The position numbers were made by a program, and so were the translations under genes. This document shows, piece by piece, positions 43,054 through 55,001 of a stretch of 64,000 nt of DNA; position 1 is the stretch's first letter; each line of letters starts with the position of its first letter. The notes beneath the pieces are model-generated. The model was not told where the DNA came from. It made no database searches and saw nothing but the letters and a program-made list of their open reading frames with translations. The DNA is taken from positions 248,001 through 312,000 of the forward strand of contig CALSRX010000002.1 of assembly GCA_943788865.1 (NCBI GenBank), written 5' to 3'. This DNA is from an uncultured Polaribacter sp. Lineage in GTDB: Bacteria > Bacteroidota > Bacteroidia > Flavobacteriales > Flavobacteriaceae.

Positions 43054-44718
43054 ATGTGCGGAATTGTTTGTGCGTTCGATTTAAAAGAAAAAATAGAAGT
43101 ATTAAGACCTCAACTATTAGAAATGTCTAAAAAAATTAGACATCGTGGTCCAGATTGGAGTGGGATTTTTAGTAATGAAAAAGCAATTTTAGCCCATGAG
43201 CGTTTGGCGATTGTAGATCCATCTTCAGGAAAACAACCTTTGGTAAGTGAAGACAAAAAATTGATTTTAGCAGCCAATGGCGAAATCTATAACCATAGAG
43301 AACTTCGCAAACAATTTGAAGGCATTTATAATTTTCAAACAGCGTCAGATTGTGAAGTTATTTTAGCTTTATACAAAGAAAAAGGAGAAACATTTTTAGA
43401 TGAGTTAAACGGAATTTTCGGTTTCGCATTGTACGATGTTGAGAACGATTCTTATTTTGTTGCAAGAGATCATATGGGAATCATTCCTTTATATATTGGT
43501 TGGGATGAAAACGGAACATTTTATGTTGCTTCAGAATTAAAAGCCTTAGAAGGAATTTGCACAAAAATAGAGTTATTTCCTCCAGGACATTATGTATCAA
43601 GTAAAGATGGCATTTATAAAAAGTGGTATTCTCGTGATTGGATGGAGTTTGATGCTGTAAAAGAAAACGAAACCTCTATTAATAAAATTCATGATGCTTT
43701 AGAAGCTGCCGTTCACAGACAATTAATGTCTGATGTTCCATACGGAGTCTTACTTTCTGGTGGATTAGATTCTTCTATCATTTCTGCAATCACAAAAAAA
43801 TACGCTACTAAAAGAATAGAATCTGATGATACCCAAGCTGCATGGTGGCCTCAATTGCATTCTTTTTCTGTGGGATTAGATGGCTCTCCAGATTTGGCTG
43901 CAGCACAAAAAGTAGCCGATCATATTGGCACCATTCATCACGAAATTAAATTTACCATCCAAGAAGGTTTGGATGCTATCAAAGATGTTATTTACAACTT
44001 AGAAACTTATGATATCACAACGATTAGAGCATCAACTCCAATGTATTTGATGGCAAGAGTCATCAAATCAATGGGTGTAAAAATGGTGTTATCGGGTGAA
44101 GGCGCTGATGAATTATTAGGAGGTTATTTATATTTCCATAAAGCTCCAAATGCTGAAGAGTTTCATAAAGAAACCGTTCGTAAATTAGAAAAATTACATA
44201 TGTATGATTGTTTAAGAGCAAATAAATCATTAGCTGCTTGGGGGATTGAAGGACGTGTTCCTTTTTTAGACAAAGAATTTATGGATGTGGCTATGCAAAT
44301 CAACCCAAAAGATAAAATGATCAATGGAGAACGCATGGAAAAATGGGTTTTAAGAAAAGCGTTTGAAAAGTATTTACCAGAAAGTGTTGCTTGGCGACAA
44401 AAAGAACAGTTTTCTGACGGAGTTGGTTATGATTGGATTGACACCTTAAAAGAAGTTGTAAATGCTGAAATTTCAGATAAACAATTAGCAAATGCGAAGT
44501 TTAAGTTCCCAATCCAAACTCCAACCTCAAAAGAAGAATACTATTATCGTTCAATTTTTGCAGAACATTTTCCAAGTGATGCTGCTGCTTTGTGTGTTCC
44601 ACAAGAACCTTCAATTGCCTGTAGTTCTAAAATAGCGTTAGAATGGGATGAAAGTTTTAAAAACCAAAACGAACCTTCAGGAAGAGCTATTAAAATGGTT
44701 CATGAAGATGCTTATTAA
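43054..44718 (+). CDS. asnB: Asparagine synthase B (glutamine-hydrolysing)
   Basis: A 554-residue enzyme converting aspartate, ATP and glutamine to asparagine. The N-terminal glutaminase domain begins MCGIVCAFD, with Cys2 as nucleophile, and has IRHRGPDWSGIF and AANGEIYNHRELR. The synthetase domain has the PP-loop SGGLDSSIISAI near residue 232 and LSGEGADELLGGYLYF near 349. Length and order match AsnB of the E. coli type. It diverges from the trp operon across about 390 bp. Confidence 0.96.
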   Translation: MCGIVCAFDLKEKIEVLRPQLLEMSKKIRHRGPDWSGIFSNEKAILAHERLAIVDPSSGKQPLVSEDKKLILAANGEIYNHRELRKQFEGIYNFQTASDCEVILALYKEKGETFLDELNGIFGFALYDVENDSYFVARDHMGIIPLYIGWDENGTFYVASELKALEGICTKIELFPPGHYVSSKDGIYKKWYSRDWMEFDAVKENETSINKIHDALEAAVHRQLMSDVPYGVLLSGGLDSSIISAITKKYATKRIESDDTQAAWWPQLHSFSVGLDGSPDLAAAQKVADHIGTIHHEIKFTIQEGLDAIKDVIYNLETYDITTIRASTPMYLMARVIKSMGVKMVLSGEGADELLGGYLYFHKAPNAEEFHKETVRKLEKLHMYDCLRANKSLAAWGIEGRVPFLDKEFMDVAMQINPKDKMINGERMEKWVLRKAFEKYLPESVAWRQKEQFSDGVGYDWIDTLKEVVNAEISDKQLANAKFKFPIQTPTSKEEYYYRSIFAEHFPSDAAALCVPQEPSIACSSKIALEWDESFKNQNEPSGRAIKMVHEDAY

Positions 44719-44764
44719 CCACTAAATAAAGCTAAAAAAATCAAGTGATTGCAGGGTTTACCCA

Positions 44765-45757
44765 TTAAAAAAATTTAGGGCAATCTAATCGTCTAAAGTT
44801 TTTAAAACCGAAATCGTAAGTCGCAACAATCTCATAAACTCCTCCAGTATTTCCAATTACAGTGGTGGTGAAATCTTGCGAATAGCTAAACTTCCACCCT
44901 TTCCATTTTATTCCTACAAAAGCATTGATAGAGGTTAGGAACGGGTTATCAAACTGTGATTTTTTTGGGTTGGTGGCTGCTAAAAACCCTATCGAAAACT
45001 TATCATATACATATTGAGTTCCTATATCTAATCTGATGTACTGACCTTGGTTCATAAAGTTAGACAAGATAAAGAACTTATGTTTTTCACTCATGTTTCT
45101 AAACATATACATCTTTGCTAATGGAAGTTCTATAGCAGAATGTACAGAGAGGAACATATTTAAAGGAACATCTCCTTGTGCAGTAAAAGATATGTTCGGT
45201 TTGTTTAAATGCTTCAAAGTAATTCCAATCCACGAATTATCATTGTGAAACAATAATGAAGAACTAAAATCAAAGAATGTTCTTTGTTTATTTGACAAAG
45301 AAGGGTCTATACTACCACCGTTAATCGCTCCAGAACCAATATTTATTTGATCTTCTAAAAGTATATTTTGGAATCCTAAATTTTTCATTCCTAAACCTAT
45401 AGATACACTAGGTCTAAAATACCATTCCCTTGAGATTTGAAAAGCAAGTGCATAATTAAAATTTACTTGTGTAAATGTATAATTAGTTGTAGCTTCTTTA
45501 TGGTTGAGAATACTCAAGCCTACACCACTATTCATTCCATCAATCCATGTATCAAAAAAAGCATATTGTGTTGTAACCCTTAGATCTAAAGTTGGCCATT
45601 GAACTCTCTGAACCATGCCAACATTCGTTGATTCTGTTGACCCTGTAAAACCACTATTCAAGGTTTCGGGAATCATAAAGGTTTGAGTAAATATAGGATC
45701 TTGGGCAAAGAGGTCTTTAACTAGGAAAAGCAGTGCAAAAATAAAAACCTTTTTCAT
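44765..45757 (-). CDS. PorP/SprF family type IX secretion membrane protein
   Basis: A 330-residue outer-membrane barrel with a signal peptide (MKKVFIFALLFLVKDLFA) and the family opening QDPIFTQTFMIPETLNSGFTG. Typical patches are NYALAFQISREWYFRPSVSIG and PNISFTAQGDVPLNMFLSVH. PorP/SprF proteins help deliver and anchor the large adhesin encoded next to them through the type IX system. Here the upstream gene, 6 bp away, is a SprB-repeat protein with a type B sorting domain, matching the usual gene pair. Confidence 0.88.
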   Translation of the reverse strand: MKKVFIFALLFLVKDLFAQDPIFTQTFMIPETLNSGFTGSTESTNVGMVQRVQWPTLDLRVTTQYAFFDTWIDGMNSGVGLSILNHKEATTNYTFTQVNFNYALAFQISREWYFRPSVSIGLGMKNLGFQNILLEDQINIGSGAINGGSIDPSLSNKQRTFFDFSSSLLFHNDNSWIGITLKHLNKPNISFTAQGDVPLNMFLSVHSAIELPLAKMYMFRNMSEKHKFFILSNFMNQGQYIRLDIGTQYVYDKFSIGFLAATNPKKSQFDNPFLTSINAFVGIKWKGWKFSYSQDFTTTVIGNTGGVYEIVATYDFGFKNFRRLDCPKFF

Positions 45758-45763
45758 TTTAAA

Positions 45764-48700
45764 TTATTTAATGAGTGTTACTGGTCCGTTTAACTTAACT
45801 ACTAAACCGTAAAAAACAGTCGCATTTACATGCATCATATAATTTCCATTTTCTACATCTTTTCCATTAGAAGTACCATCCCAACCAATTAGTGTTTTTC
45901 CTTTTTCGGAGTAAATCATATTACCCCATGTATCAAAGATTTGCATTTCAACTTCATTCATTCCTGTAAAAACGGGTCGTATTACATCATTAATACCATC
46001 ACCGTTTGGCGTAAATCCGTTAGGCAACAAAATGTTATATCCTTTCTCTATATGGATATCTTTTGTAATTGTTGAAGAACAATTATAAGGGTATTCAACT
46101 TTTAGACTAACCTGATAATCTCCAACCGAAGCGTAGGTATGAGACGGTTTTTGCTCAGTAGAAGAAGTCCCATCGCCAAAATCCCAAAAGTAACTGACTA
46201 CATCTCCTGTGGATTCACTGGCGAAAATGATTGGATCGTTAACAGAATACAATCTAAACATATCGTATGAGAATGAAGTAAATCCGTACTCTGCCATTCC
46301 TATTTCTTGTAAATCAACGGTAAAGGACAACTGTTCCTGACAACCTAATGCATCAGTTACATTAGCAAAATAAACACCGTTCTGAGTAGTTTCCATAATT
46401 TCGTTATTTGCCCCACTCACCATACCACTAGACCATACTATTGTATAAGGCGCCACTCCTCCATTAATAGACAACTCAGATAGTTGAGACACCGATTGCG
46501 TTGTACAGTTAACGTTAAATTGTTTCTGTATTTGAAGGTTTAAAGGTTCTTGTCTGATTACAGTATAACTTGCACTTTGTTTACATCTATTTCCATCAGT
46601 TACTTCTACAGTGTAGGTATTAGCTCCGATGTTTTGAAGATCTTCTGTTGTAGCTCCGTTAGACCAGACAATGGTAAAAGGAGTAACTCCACCTTGAATT
46701 TGTAAATCAATAGATCCACTATCTGGGTTCAGACAATCAGTTGCATCAACAATGAGAGCATTTAAAACTAACTGATTGGGCTCCGTAATAATAAATTGTC
46801 TTGAAATAAGGCAACTTGAAGTGTCACTAACTACAACATCATAAGTTCCTGGCGGTAAATTATTTCGCACCAATCCATCTGTACTACCATCCGACCATGT
46901 TACAACAACTGGACTCTGACCGCCAGATAGGTTTAAGTTAATTGTACCATCATTTAGCCCAAAACAAGAAACATTTGTTACTACCGGATTAATTTCAAAT
47001 AATGGAGCATCAATAATTTCTATTTCTTGAGTTTTCTTACAACCCTGACCATCTGTTATTGTTACTTCATAATTGCCAGGTCCAATATTTATTCTATTTG
47101 CTCCTGTAGCCAAATCATTCCAAACATAAGTATAAGGAGAGACTCCTCCAGTGACTTTAAGAGCTATGGATCCATCATTGGCATTAAAACATGAGATGTT
47201 TGAACTCGTATAACTTACAACTATATCTAAGGGTTGACTTATTCTAATGGGTGAAAGAGCCTTAGTCAATCCATTTGCATCTAAAACTTCTGCTCGATAA
47301 TTACCCGCGAGTAAGCCTGTAAAAGTATAACTCAACACATTTTGATTATCAGCCTGAGAAACAATCTGTCCTGTATCTGTGTTAACAAGTATATAATCGT
47401 ATGGGGTTACCGATCCTTGATCTATGTTAACTTTCAAAACACCTGTAGCATCTCCAAAACACAACACATCTTGACGGGAACTTACCTCCTCTGATATTAA
47501 TAATTCTGAAGGTTCAGTAATGACCCATGATTGTGGGCCGAGCGGACATCCATTTCCATCGCTTATTGTTACTGTATAGCGTCCAACCGCCAAACCAGTT
47601 AGATCCTCATTCGCTGCCTGACCTGTTGGTATTACTCCTCCTTGATCTGCAACCCATGTGTAGGTATACACTCCTGTTCCTCCACTAGGCGTTAGGTCGA
47701 TGTTACCATCATTACCGCCAAAGCTAGAAACACCAAAACCATTGTAATCAGATATAACAGAGTTAAGACTGAGCTGTGTTGGCTCTGTTATGGTATAGGT
47801 TTGCACTATCGTACATATTCCTGTGGCATCATTTATTGTTACTGTATAATTTCCCGGTACTAATCCGTTGATATCTTCTGTTATTGATGTAAACCCATTT
47901 GGACCTACCCATGAATAACTGTATGATGGAGTACCTCCTGTAAGTGTAAGGTCTATGCTTCCATCATTAGCCCCAAAACAACTAATACCAAAACCTGAGT
48001 AATCAGAAAGAACAACATTACTAATACTTAAAGCTCCTGCAGGTTGGCTAATTACTAAAGGTGATAACGATTTTAATATCCCATTTGCATCTACAACTTC
48101 TGCTCGATAATTACCCGCGAGTAAGCCTGTAAAAGTATAACTCAACACATTTTGATTATCAGCCTGAGAAACAATCTGTCCTGTATCTGTGTTAACAAGT
48201 ATATAATCGTATGGGGTTACCGATCCTTGATCTATGTTAACTTTCAAAACACCTGTAGCATCTCCAAAACACAACACATCTTGACGGGAACTTACCTCCT
48301 CTGATATTAATAATTCTGAAGGTTCAGTAATGACCCATGATTGTGGGCCGAGCGGACATCCATTTCCATCGCTTATTGTTACTGTATAGCGTCCAACCGC
48401 CAAACCAGTTAGATCCTCATTCGCTGCCTGACCTGTTGGTATTACTCCTCCTTGATCTGCAACCCATGTGTAGGTATACACTCCTGTTCCTCCACTAGGC
48501 GTTAGGTCGATGTTACCATCATTACCGCCAAAGCTAGAAACACCAAAACCATTGTAATCAGATATAACAGAGTTAAGACTGAGCTGTGTTGGCTCTGTTA
48601 TGGTATAGGTTTGCACTATCGTACATATTCCTGTGGCATCATTTATTGTTACTGTATAATTTCCCGGTACTAATCCGTTGATATCTTCTGTTATTGATGT

Positions 48701-51316
48701 AAACCCATTTGGACCTACCCATGAATAACTGTATGATGGAGTACCTCCTGTAAGTGTAAGGTCTATGCTTCCATCATTAGCCCCAAAACAACTAATACCA
48801 AAACCTGAGTAATCAGAAAGAACAACATTACTAATACTTAAAGCTCCTGCAGGTTGGCTAATTACTAAAGGTGATAACGATTTTAATATCCCATTTGCAT
48901 CTACAACTTCTGCTCGATAATTACCCGCGAGTAAGCCTGTAAAAGTATAACTCAACACATTTTGATTATCAGCCTGAGAAACAATCTGTCCTGTATCTGT
49001 GTTAACAAGTATATAATCGTATGGGGTTACCGATCCTTGATCTATGTTAACTTTCAAAACACCTGTAGCATCTCCAAAACACAACACATCTTGACGGGAA
49101 CTTACCTCCTCTGATATTAATAATTCTAAAGGTTCAGTAATGACCCATGATTGTGGGCCGAGCGGACATCCATTTCCATCGCTTATTGTTACTGTATAGC
49201 GTCCAACCGCCAAACCAGTTAGATCCTCATTCGCTGCCTGACCTGTTGGTATTACTCCTCCTTGATCTGCAACCCATGTGTAGGTATACACTCCTGTTCC
49301 TCCACTAGGCGTTAGGTCGATGTTACCATCATTACCGCCAAAGCTAGAAACACCAAAACCATTGTAATCAGATATAACAGAGTTAAGACTGAGCTGTGAT
49401 TTTTCAACAATGTCAAAAGACCTAGTAAAAACACATCCATTACCGTCTACAAGAGTTACTCTATAGGTCCCTCTAATTAATCCATTGATATCTTCATTGT
49501 TTTGTTGACCTGTAGGAACGACACCACCGTTAGAAGCTTCCCAAGTATAGCTATATGGAGTGGGTAATCCACTAGGGGTAATATCTAGTGCCCCATTAGA
49601 CAATCCAAAACAGGTAACATCTGTAGTAGCAACTGAGAGTGTCAAATTATTCTCTAAAATTGAAGCAGATACTGCTTGAGAACACCCTACATTATCAGTA
49701 ATTGTAAAATTATAATCCCCAGCCACTAATCCTGAAAAATCAAAAGCGCCCCCATACGGAATTCCTGAAATTTGATTAGCGGTTCCATCCATTACAATCG
49801 TATATGGAGCTACTCCTCCAGCAACAGTCCCCGTAATATTTCCATCTGCATTTCCCAAACAGATAAGGGTTTCTCCAGCAATAGCAATCGTAAAACTTTG
49901 TGGCTCTGTGATTGTTTGAGAAATTACTTTTGTCGCTGTACACCCATTTTGATCTGTAATATTTATCGTATAATTTCCTGCTGTTAAATTTCCAATAGTA
50001 TAGTTTGTTCCATTAACAGCCGTAGGGTTGGTAACTACTCCATTCATTGAAAAAACATAAGGACCTGTGCCTCCTGTAACTGAAATTATAATTTTACCAT
50101 CAGAATCTCCATTACAAAAAAGGTCGACCTTAGACACAAAGTCACTAACCAGCTCTTGGGGTTCTGTTATAGTAGCCGTTGGTTTTGGATCAATAACACA
50201 TCCATTTTGATCAGTAATCGTAAAAGTATATGTTCCTCTTGATAAACCAGAAAAATCAAATGACCCTCCATCCTGAGCTACATTAATTTGATTTGCAGTA
50301 CCATCCATTAAAATGGTATAGGGAGCAGTTCCACCTGAAATCGTTCCTTTGATATTCCCATTAGTATCTCCAAAACAAGACAAATTCTCTCCACTTATTG
50401 TGTGTGATAATTGTTGTGGTTCATTTATTGTAAATTCTTCAAACTTATTACATAAATTATAAGAAGTAGTATCTAAATCATAAGTTGTTGAAAAAGGAGA
50501 AAAAAATAATCGATCCTGGTGATACACTTTATAATTTCCAGCATTTAAATTATTAATATTATAATTTTGAGCGACTCCAATATCTGTCCATGCTAAAATT
50601 TCGGTTTCTGTTCCTCCACTTATTTTCACTAAGCGAATACCGTAGCTTGGACCCCAACCTCCATTTATTGTAATATTTGCGGCCCCATTACTTTCACCGA
50701 AGCAAAGAATATCATTCGTGCTATTAATTATTAAATTTCTAACCGCTGGTGCAATAATATTTATCATTTCTGTTCCAACACAACCGTTGGCATCAGTCCA
50801 ATTAAAAGTATAGGTTCCAACTGTCAGATTTGCAATTGTTAAAGAAAATCCGTCCTTAGTTCCATTTCTAATTTGTTTGTTTGATCCATCCAACAATTCC
50901 CATGCATATGGGCTAAGCCCATCAGGAAAATCAACAATTATAGCTCCAGAATTAGGGTCTTCTGGACAGATTAACCCTTGATGTATCATTGTTAAGCTTA
51001 ATGCTGAAGGATTGGTTATTGTATATTCAGCTTGAACTGTTTTTGCAGGAGATGAATTATCTGACACAATTACTCGATACAAACCAGGAGATAATCCTAT
51101 AACATTTCTTGTTGTCAAGTCATTTCTTAGACTAAAAGTCCCTGATCCAGTAGGATTCTCTTCAAACCATTCATATGTATAGACACCTGTACCTCCTGTA
51201 ACAGAAATTAAAATTTCTCCCTTACAGGAATTCACAACAGCAGTCGTAATACTTAACTGAGAAAATACATTCACAAAGAAAAACAGAAAACATAAAAATA
51301 AAGCAACTTTTTTCAT
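45764..51316 (-). CDS. Large SprB-repeat adhesin with type IX secretion type B sorting domain
   Basis: An 1850-residue surface protein with a signal peptide (MKKVALFLCFLFFFVNVFS). The body has many SprB-type repeats with the pattern SCFGxNDGSIxLxxxGGxxPYxYxWSNGxT and GNYxVTVTDxxGC. Residues about 640-1349 are a block of near-identical 270-residue units. A PKD domain follows near 1705-1755 (YFWDFGDGTSS). The C-terminal domain has LLPNGFTPNGDGINDVIRP and a GWDGTSNGKDVENGNYM stretch, the gliding motility-associated (type B) sorting domain. It is exported with the PorP/SprF partner and may act in adhesion or motility. Confidence 0.9.
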   Translation of the reverse strand: MKKVALFLCFLFFFVNVFSQLSITTAVVNSCKGEILISVTGGTGVYTYEWFEENPTGSGTFSLRNDLTTRNVIGLSPGLYRVIVSDNSSPAKTVQAEYTITNPSALSLTMIHQGLICPEDPNSGAIIVDFPDGLSPYAWELLDGSNKQIRNGTKDGFSLTIANLTVGTYTFNWTDANGCVGTEMINIIAPAVRNLIINSTNDILCFGESNGAANITINGGWGPSYGIRLVKISGGTETEILAWTDIGVAQNYNINNLNAGNYKVYHQDRLFFSPFSTTYDLDTTSYNLCNKFEEFTINEPQQLSHTISGENLSCFGDTNGNIKGTISGGTAPYTILMDGTANQINVAQDGGSFDFSGLSRGTYTFTITDQNGCVIDPKPTATITEPQELVSDFVSKVDLFCNGDSDGKIIISVTGGTGPYVFSMNGVVTNPTAVNGTNYTIGNLTAGNYTINITDQNGCTATKVISQTITEPQSFTIAIAGETLICLGNADGNITGTVAGGVAPYTIVMDGTANQISGIPYGGAFDFSGLVAGDYNFTITDNVGCSQAVSASILENNLTLSVATTDVTCFGLSNGALDITPSGLPTPYSYTWEASNGGVVPTGQQNNEDINGLIRGTYRVTLVDGNGCVFTRSFDIVEKSQLSLNSVISDYNGFGVSSFGGNDGNIDLTPSGGTGVYTYTWVADQGGVIPTGQAANEDLTGLAVGRYTVTISDGNGCPLGPQSWVITEPLELLISEEVSSRQDVLCFGDATGVLKVNIDQGSVTPYDYILVNTDTGQIVSQADNQNVLSYTFTGLLAGNYRAEVVDANGILKSLSPLVISQPAGALSISNVVLSDYSGFGISCFGANDGSIDLTLTGGTPSYSYSWVGPNGFTSITEDINGLVPGNYTVTINDATGICTIVQTYTITEPTQLSLNSVISDYNGFGVSSFGGNDGNIDLTPSGGTGVYTYTWVADQGGVIPTGQAANEDLTGLAVGRYTVTISDGNGCPLGPQSWVITEPSELLISEEVSSRQDVLCFGDATGVLKVNIDQGSVTPYDYILVNTDTGQIVSQADNQNVLSYTFTGLLAGNYRAEVVDANGILKSLSPLVISQPAGALSISNVVLSDYSGFGISCFGANDGSIDLTLTGGTPSYSYSWVGPNGFTSITEDINGLVPGNYTVTINDATGICTIVQTYTITEPTQLSLNSVISDYNGFGVSSFGGNDGNIDLTPSGGTGVYTYTWVADQGGVIPTGQAANEDLTGLAVGRYTVTISDGNGCPLGPQSWVITEPSELLISEEVSSRQDVLCFGDATGVLKVNIDQGSVTPYDYILVNTDTGQIVSQADNQNVLSYTFTGLLAGNYRAEVLDANGLTKALSPIRISQPLDIVVSYTSSNISCFNANDGSIALKVTGGVSPYTYVWNDLATGANRINIGPGNYEVTITDGQGCKKTQEIEIIDAPLFEINPVVTNVSCFGLNDGTINLNLSGGQSPVVVTWSDGSTDGLVRNNLPPGTYDVVVSDTSSCLISRQFIITEPNQLVLNALIVDATDCLNPDSGSIDLQIQGGVTPFTIVWSNGATTEDLQNIGANTYTVEVTDGNRCKQSASYTVIRQEPLNLQIQKQFNVNCTTQSVSQLSELSINGGVAPYTIVWSSGMVSGANNEIMETTQNGVYFANVTDALGCQEQLSFTVDLQEIGMAEYGFTSFSYDMFRLYSVNDPIIFASESTGDVVSYFWDFGDGTSSTEQKPSHTYASVGDYQVSLKVEYPYNCSSTITKDIHIEKGYNILLPNGFTPNGDGINDVIRPVFTGMNEVEMQIFDTWGNMIYSEKGKTLIGWDGTSNGKDVENGNYMMHVNATVFYGLVVKLNGPVTLIK
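47271..49400. repeat. 810-bp tandem repeats inside the adhesin gene, about 2.6 copies
   Basis: The word TGACCCATGATTGTGGGCCG recurs at 47521, 48331 and 49141, exactly 810 bp apart. The copies look almost identical; differences seen are at 47284 (AAAC versus ACAAC) and 49128 (TAAAGG versus TGAAGG). The block runs to about 49400, where the sequence diverges. The period is a whole number of codons (270). Confidence 0.9.
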
Positions 51317-51673
51317 TCTTGTAAATAAATGATTAAATATACAAGTTTTTATTTGATTGCCTTAAAATAATTGGTGAATTTAACGAAATAGCCATAACGA
51401 TTTATCAAAAACAGCGAAAAGAATAGTTAAAATTAAGTAGCATTTTAATGAAGCAAAAAAAATGCTTTAAAAAGTAATTCTATAGAATTTATTTCACCTT
51501 TTTTAGATTTTTTTGAATCAAATATAAGCTCTCTCAAGCATCTTTTTCAAAAACCTGCTACACATCCTTATTGAAATCTTTAAAATTACCTAAATAGTCT
51601 TTTTTAAGCGATTTAAGGCACTTTTAAGTAATTAACAAATGTTGATAATTATCAGTCAGAAACATGGATTTTC
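51317..51673. other. Intergenic region between the adhesin and gyrB
   Basis: Part of a 453-bp gap between divergent genes. No coding frame is convincing. AGCATTTT near 51439 can pair with AAAATGCT near 51459 with a 12-nt loop, a weak hairpin of unknown role. The promoter for the adhesin must lie here but could not be identified. Confidence 0.4.
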
Positions 51674-51704
51674 TTTGATTAAAAGGCCATTTTTCTTAAA
51701 TTTG
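51674..51704 (+). promoter_or_regulatory. Consensus promoter of gyrB
   Basis: TTTG (51674-51677), a 19-nt spacer, then TAAATTTG (51697-51704). Both boxes match the Bacteroidota consensus. The ATG follows 65 bp later, leaving room for a leader hairpin. Confidence 0.75.
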
Positions 51705-51717
51705 TTAGATATGAATT

Positions 51718-51738
51718 CGTCTTTTTAAAGACGTTTTT
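51718..51738 (+). terminator. Terminator-like hairpin in the gyrB leader
   Basis: CGTCTTT pairs with AAAGACG, followed by a T5 run, lying between the promoter and the gyrB start. It resembles a small intrinsic terminator inside the transcribed leader, so it might tune expression; no regulator is known. Confidence 0.4.
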
Positions 51739-51769
51739 CCTTGTAATTAAATATAAAATTCATTTTAAA

Positions 51770-53708
<1,939 letters not shown>

Positions 53709-53737
53709 TTATTATACGTAATATTACCTATTTTTAT

Positions 53738-53770
53738 CAAAAAGCGCATCTTAATTGGTGTGCTTTTTGA
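53738..53770 (+). terminator. gyrB terminator
   Basis: CAAAAAGCGCATC (53738-53750) pairs with GGTGTGCTTTTTG (53757-53769) with two G-T pairs, and the T-run of its 3' arm continues into AT-rich DNA. Confidence 0.7.
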
Positions 53771-53835
53771 TTTTCTTAGTATCTTAACATAAGATTTTAT
53801 AAAAAATACAATAATGTTAACTAAACTTTTATAAT

Positions 53836-54870
53836 ATGAAAAAGTACATTTTAATTTTAATCAGTGTTTTTGCACTTAATAATACCGTTAAGGCTCAAGA
53901 TGATTTCCAAAACATTTTACTAGCAGAGTCTGCAGATGCTAACAAACTTTTACAAGCCTATTTTGCACCCGCAATGGAAGGTTTTATTTATGGGATGAAT
54001 AATGGTTGGTATCATACAGCCAAAGTTCATAAAGTTTTAGGATTTGATGTAACTGTTGGTTTAAGCGCAGCTATTGTTCCAAGTGAAAAAGAAGTATTTA
54101 GCATCGCTGCTCTTGGATTATCTAACAGCATTAGCTCAACGTCTCCAACAGCATCAACTTTTGCCGGACCTAACAGTACTACTTCGTTTACAGTTACCAG
54201 AAATATTAACAATCAAAATGTTACTACTAATTTCACAACACCTGGAGGGGTTACTAGTGACTTACCTTTAAATGCAGTTCCTGCTCCTGTTGCTCAATTA
54301 AATGTTGGATTGCCTTTTAAATTAGAAGCTATGGTACGTTTTTTTCCTGAAACATATTTAGGAAATGATGGTGGTAAAGCGAAAATGTTAGGATTAGGAT
54401 TAAAAAAAGAAATTACAAATTGGTTTGGGCCAATTAATAAATTACCATTGCATGTTTCTTTATTAGCTGCATACACAAGCATGGATGTTAGTTATGGAAT
54501 TCCAAATAGTACAAGCGGATTAATTACTAATAATGCTTTAGCGGCATTTGAATTAAAAGCATATACATTTCAAGCTATTGGATCTTTAAACTTTCCATTC
54601 ATCAATATTTACGGTGGTATAGGATACAGTAGTGGTGAATCAAATTTAAAAATGACAGGTTCATATACCGCTGAATACGACACAGGGCTTCCAGCACCAA
54701 ATGATAAAGTTACTCAAACAGTTACACCTCCAAATATGTCTTTTAACGCAAGCGGTGTTAAAACTACAATCGGAGCAAGATTTAGTTTGTGGTTCTTAAA
54801 AATATTTGCAGATTACACAATCCAAGAATACAATACGGTTAGTGCTGGTATAGCATTAAGCATTAGATAA
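53836..54870 (+). CDS. DUF6588 family outer-membrane protein
   Basis: A 344-residue protein with a signal peptide (MKKYILILISVFALNNTVKA). It is rich in glycine and alternating hydrophobic/polar strands, with YFAPAMEGFIYGMNNGWYHTAKVHK, MLGLGLKKEITNWF and a C-terminal strand AGIALSIR, suggesting a small beta barrel. These features match the DUF6588 group of Flavobacteriia. Function is unknown. It stands alone between terminators. Confidence 0.75.
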   Translation: MKKYILILISVFALNNTVKAQDDFQNILLAESADANKLLQAYFAPAMEGFIYGMNNGWYHTAKVHKVLGFDVTVGLSAAIVPSEKEVFSIAALGLSNSISSTSPTASTFAGPNSTTSFTVTRNINNQNVTTNFTTPGGVTSDLPLNAVPAPVAQLNVGLPFKLEAMVRFFPETYLGNDGGKAKMLGLGLKKEITNWFGPINKLPLHVSLLAAYTSMDVSYGIPNSTSGLITNNALAAFELKAYTFQAIGSLNFPFINIYGGIGYSSGESNLKMTGSYTAEYDTGLPAPNDKVTQTVTPPNMSFNASGVKTTIGARFSLWFLKIFADYTIQEYNTVSAGIALSIR

Positions 54871-54891
54871 TCTCACCTAATACAAAAGAAT

Positions 54892-54922
54892 AAAAATGGC
54901 TACGAATTTCGTAGCCATTTTT
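54892..54922 (+). terminator. Intrinsic terminator after the DUF6588 gene
   Basis: ATGGCTACGA pairs with TCGTAGCCAT across a short AT loop, flanked by A5 and T5 runs. Confidence 0.85.
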
Positions 54923-54957
54923 GATTTAGTTCACCATCTATTTACAATTATTTATAG

Positions 54958-54965
54958 TACTTTTG
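54958..54965 (+). promoter_or_regulatory. -7 promoter element for mdh
   Basis: TACTTTTG matches TAnnTTTG and is 36 bp before the ATG at 55002. No clear -33 box. Confidence 0.45.
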
Positions 54966-55001
54966 TATAACAAAATTTATTCAACACAAAACAAAAATAA
55001 A

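Noticed and set aside
47271..49400. CRISPR array or diversity-generating retroelement
   Set aside because: The repeats are 810 bp, in frame and coding; there is no short-repeat/spacer pattern, no cas gene and no reverse transcriptase.
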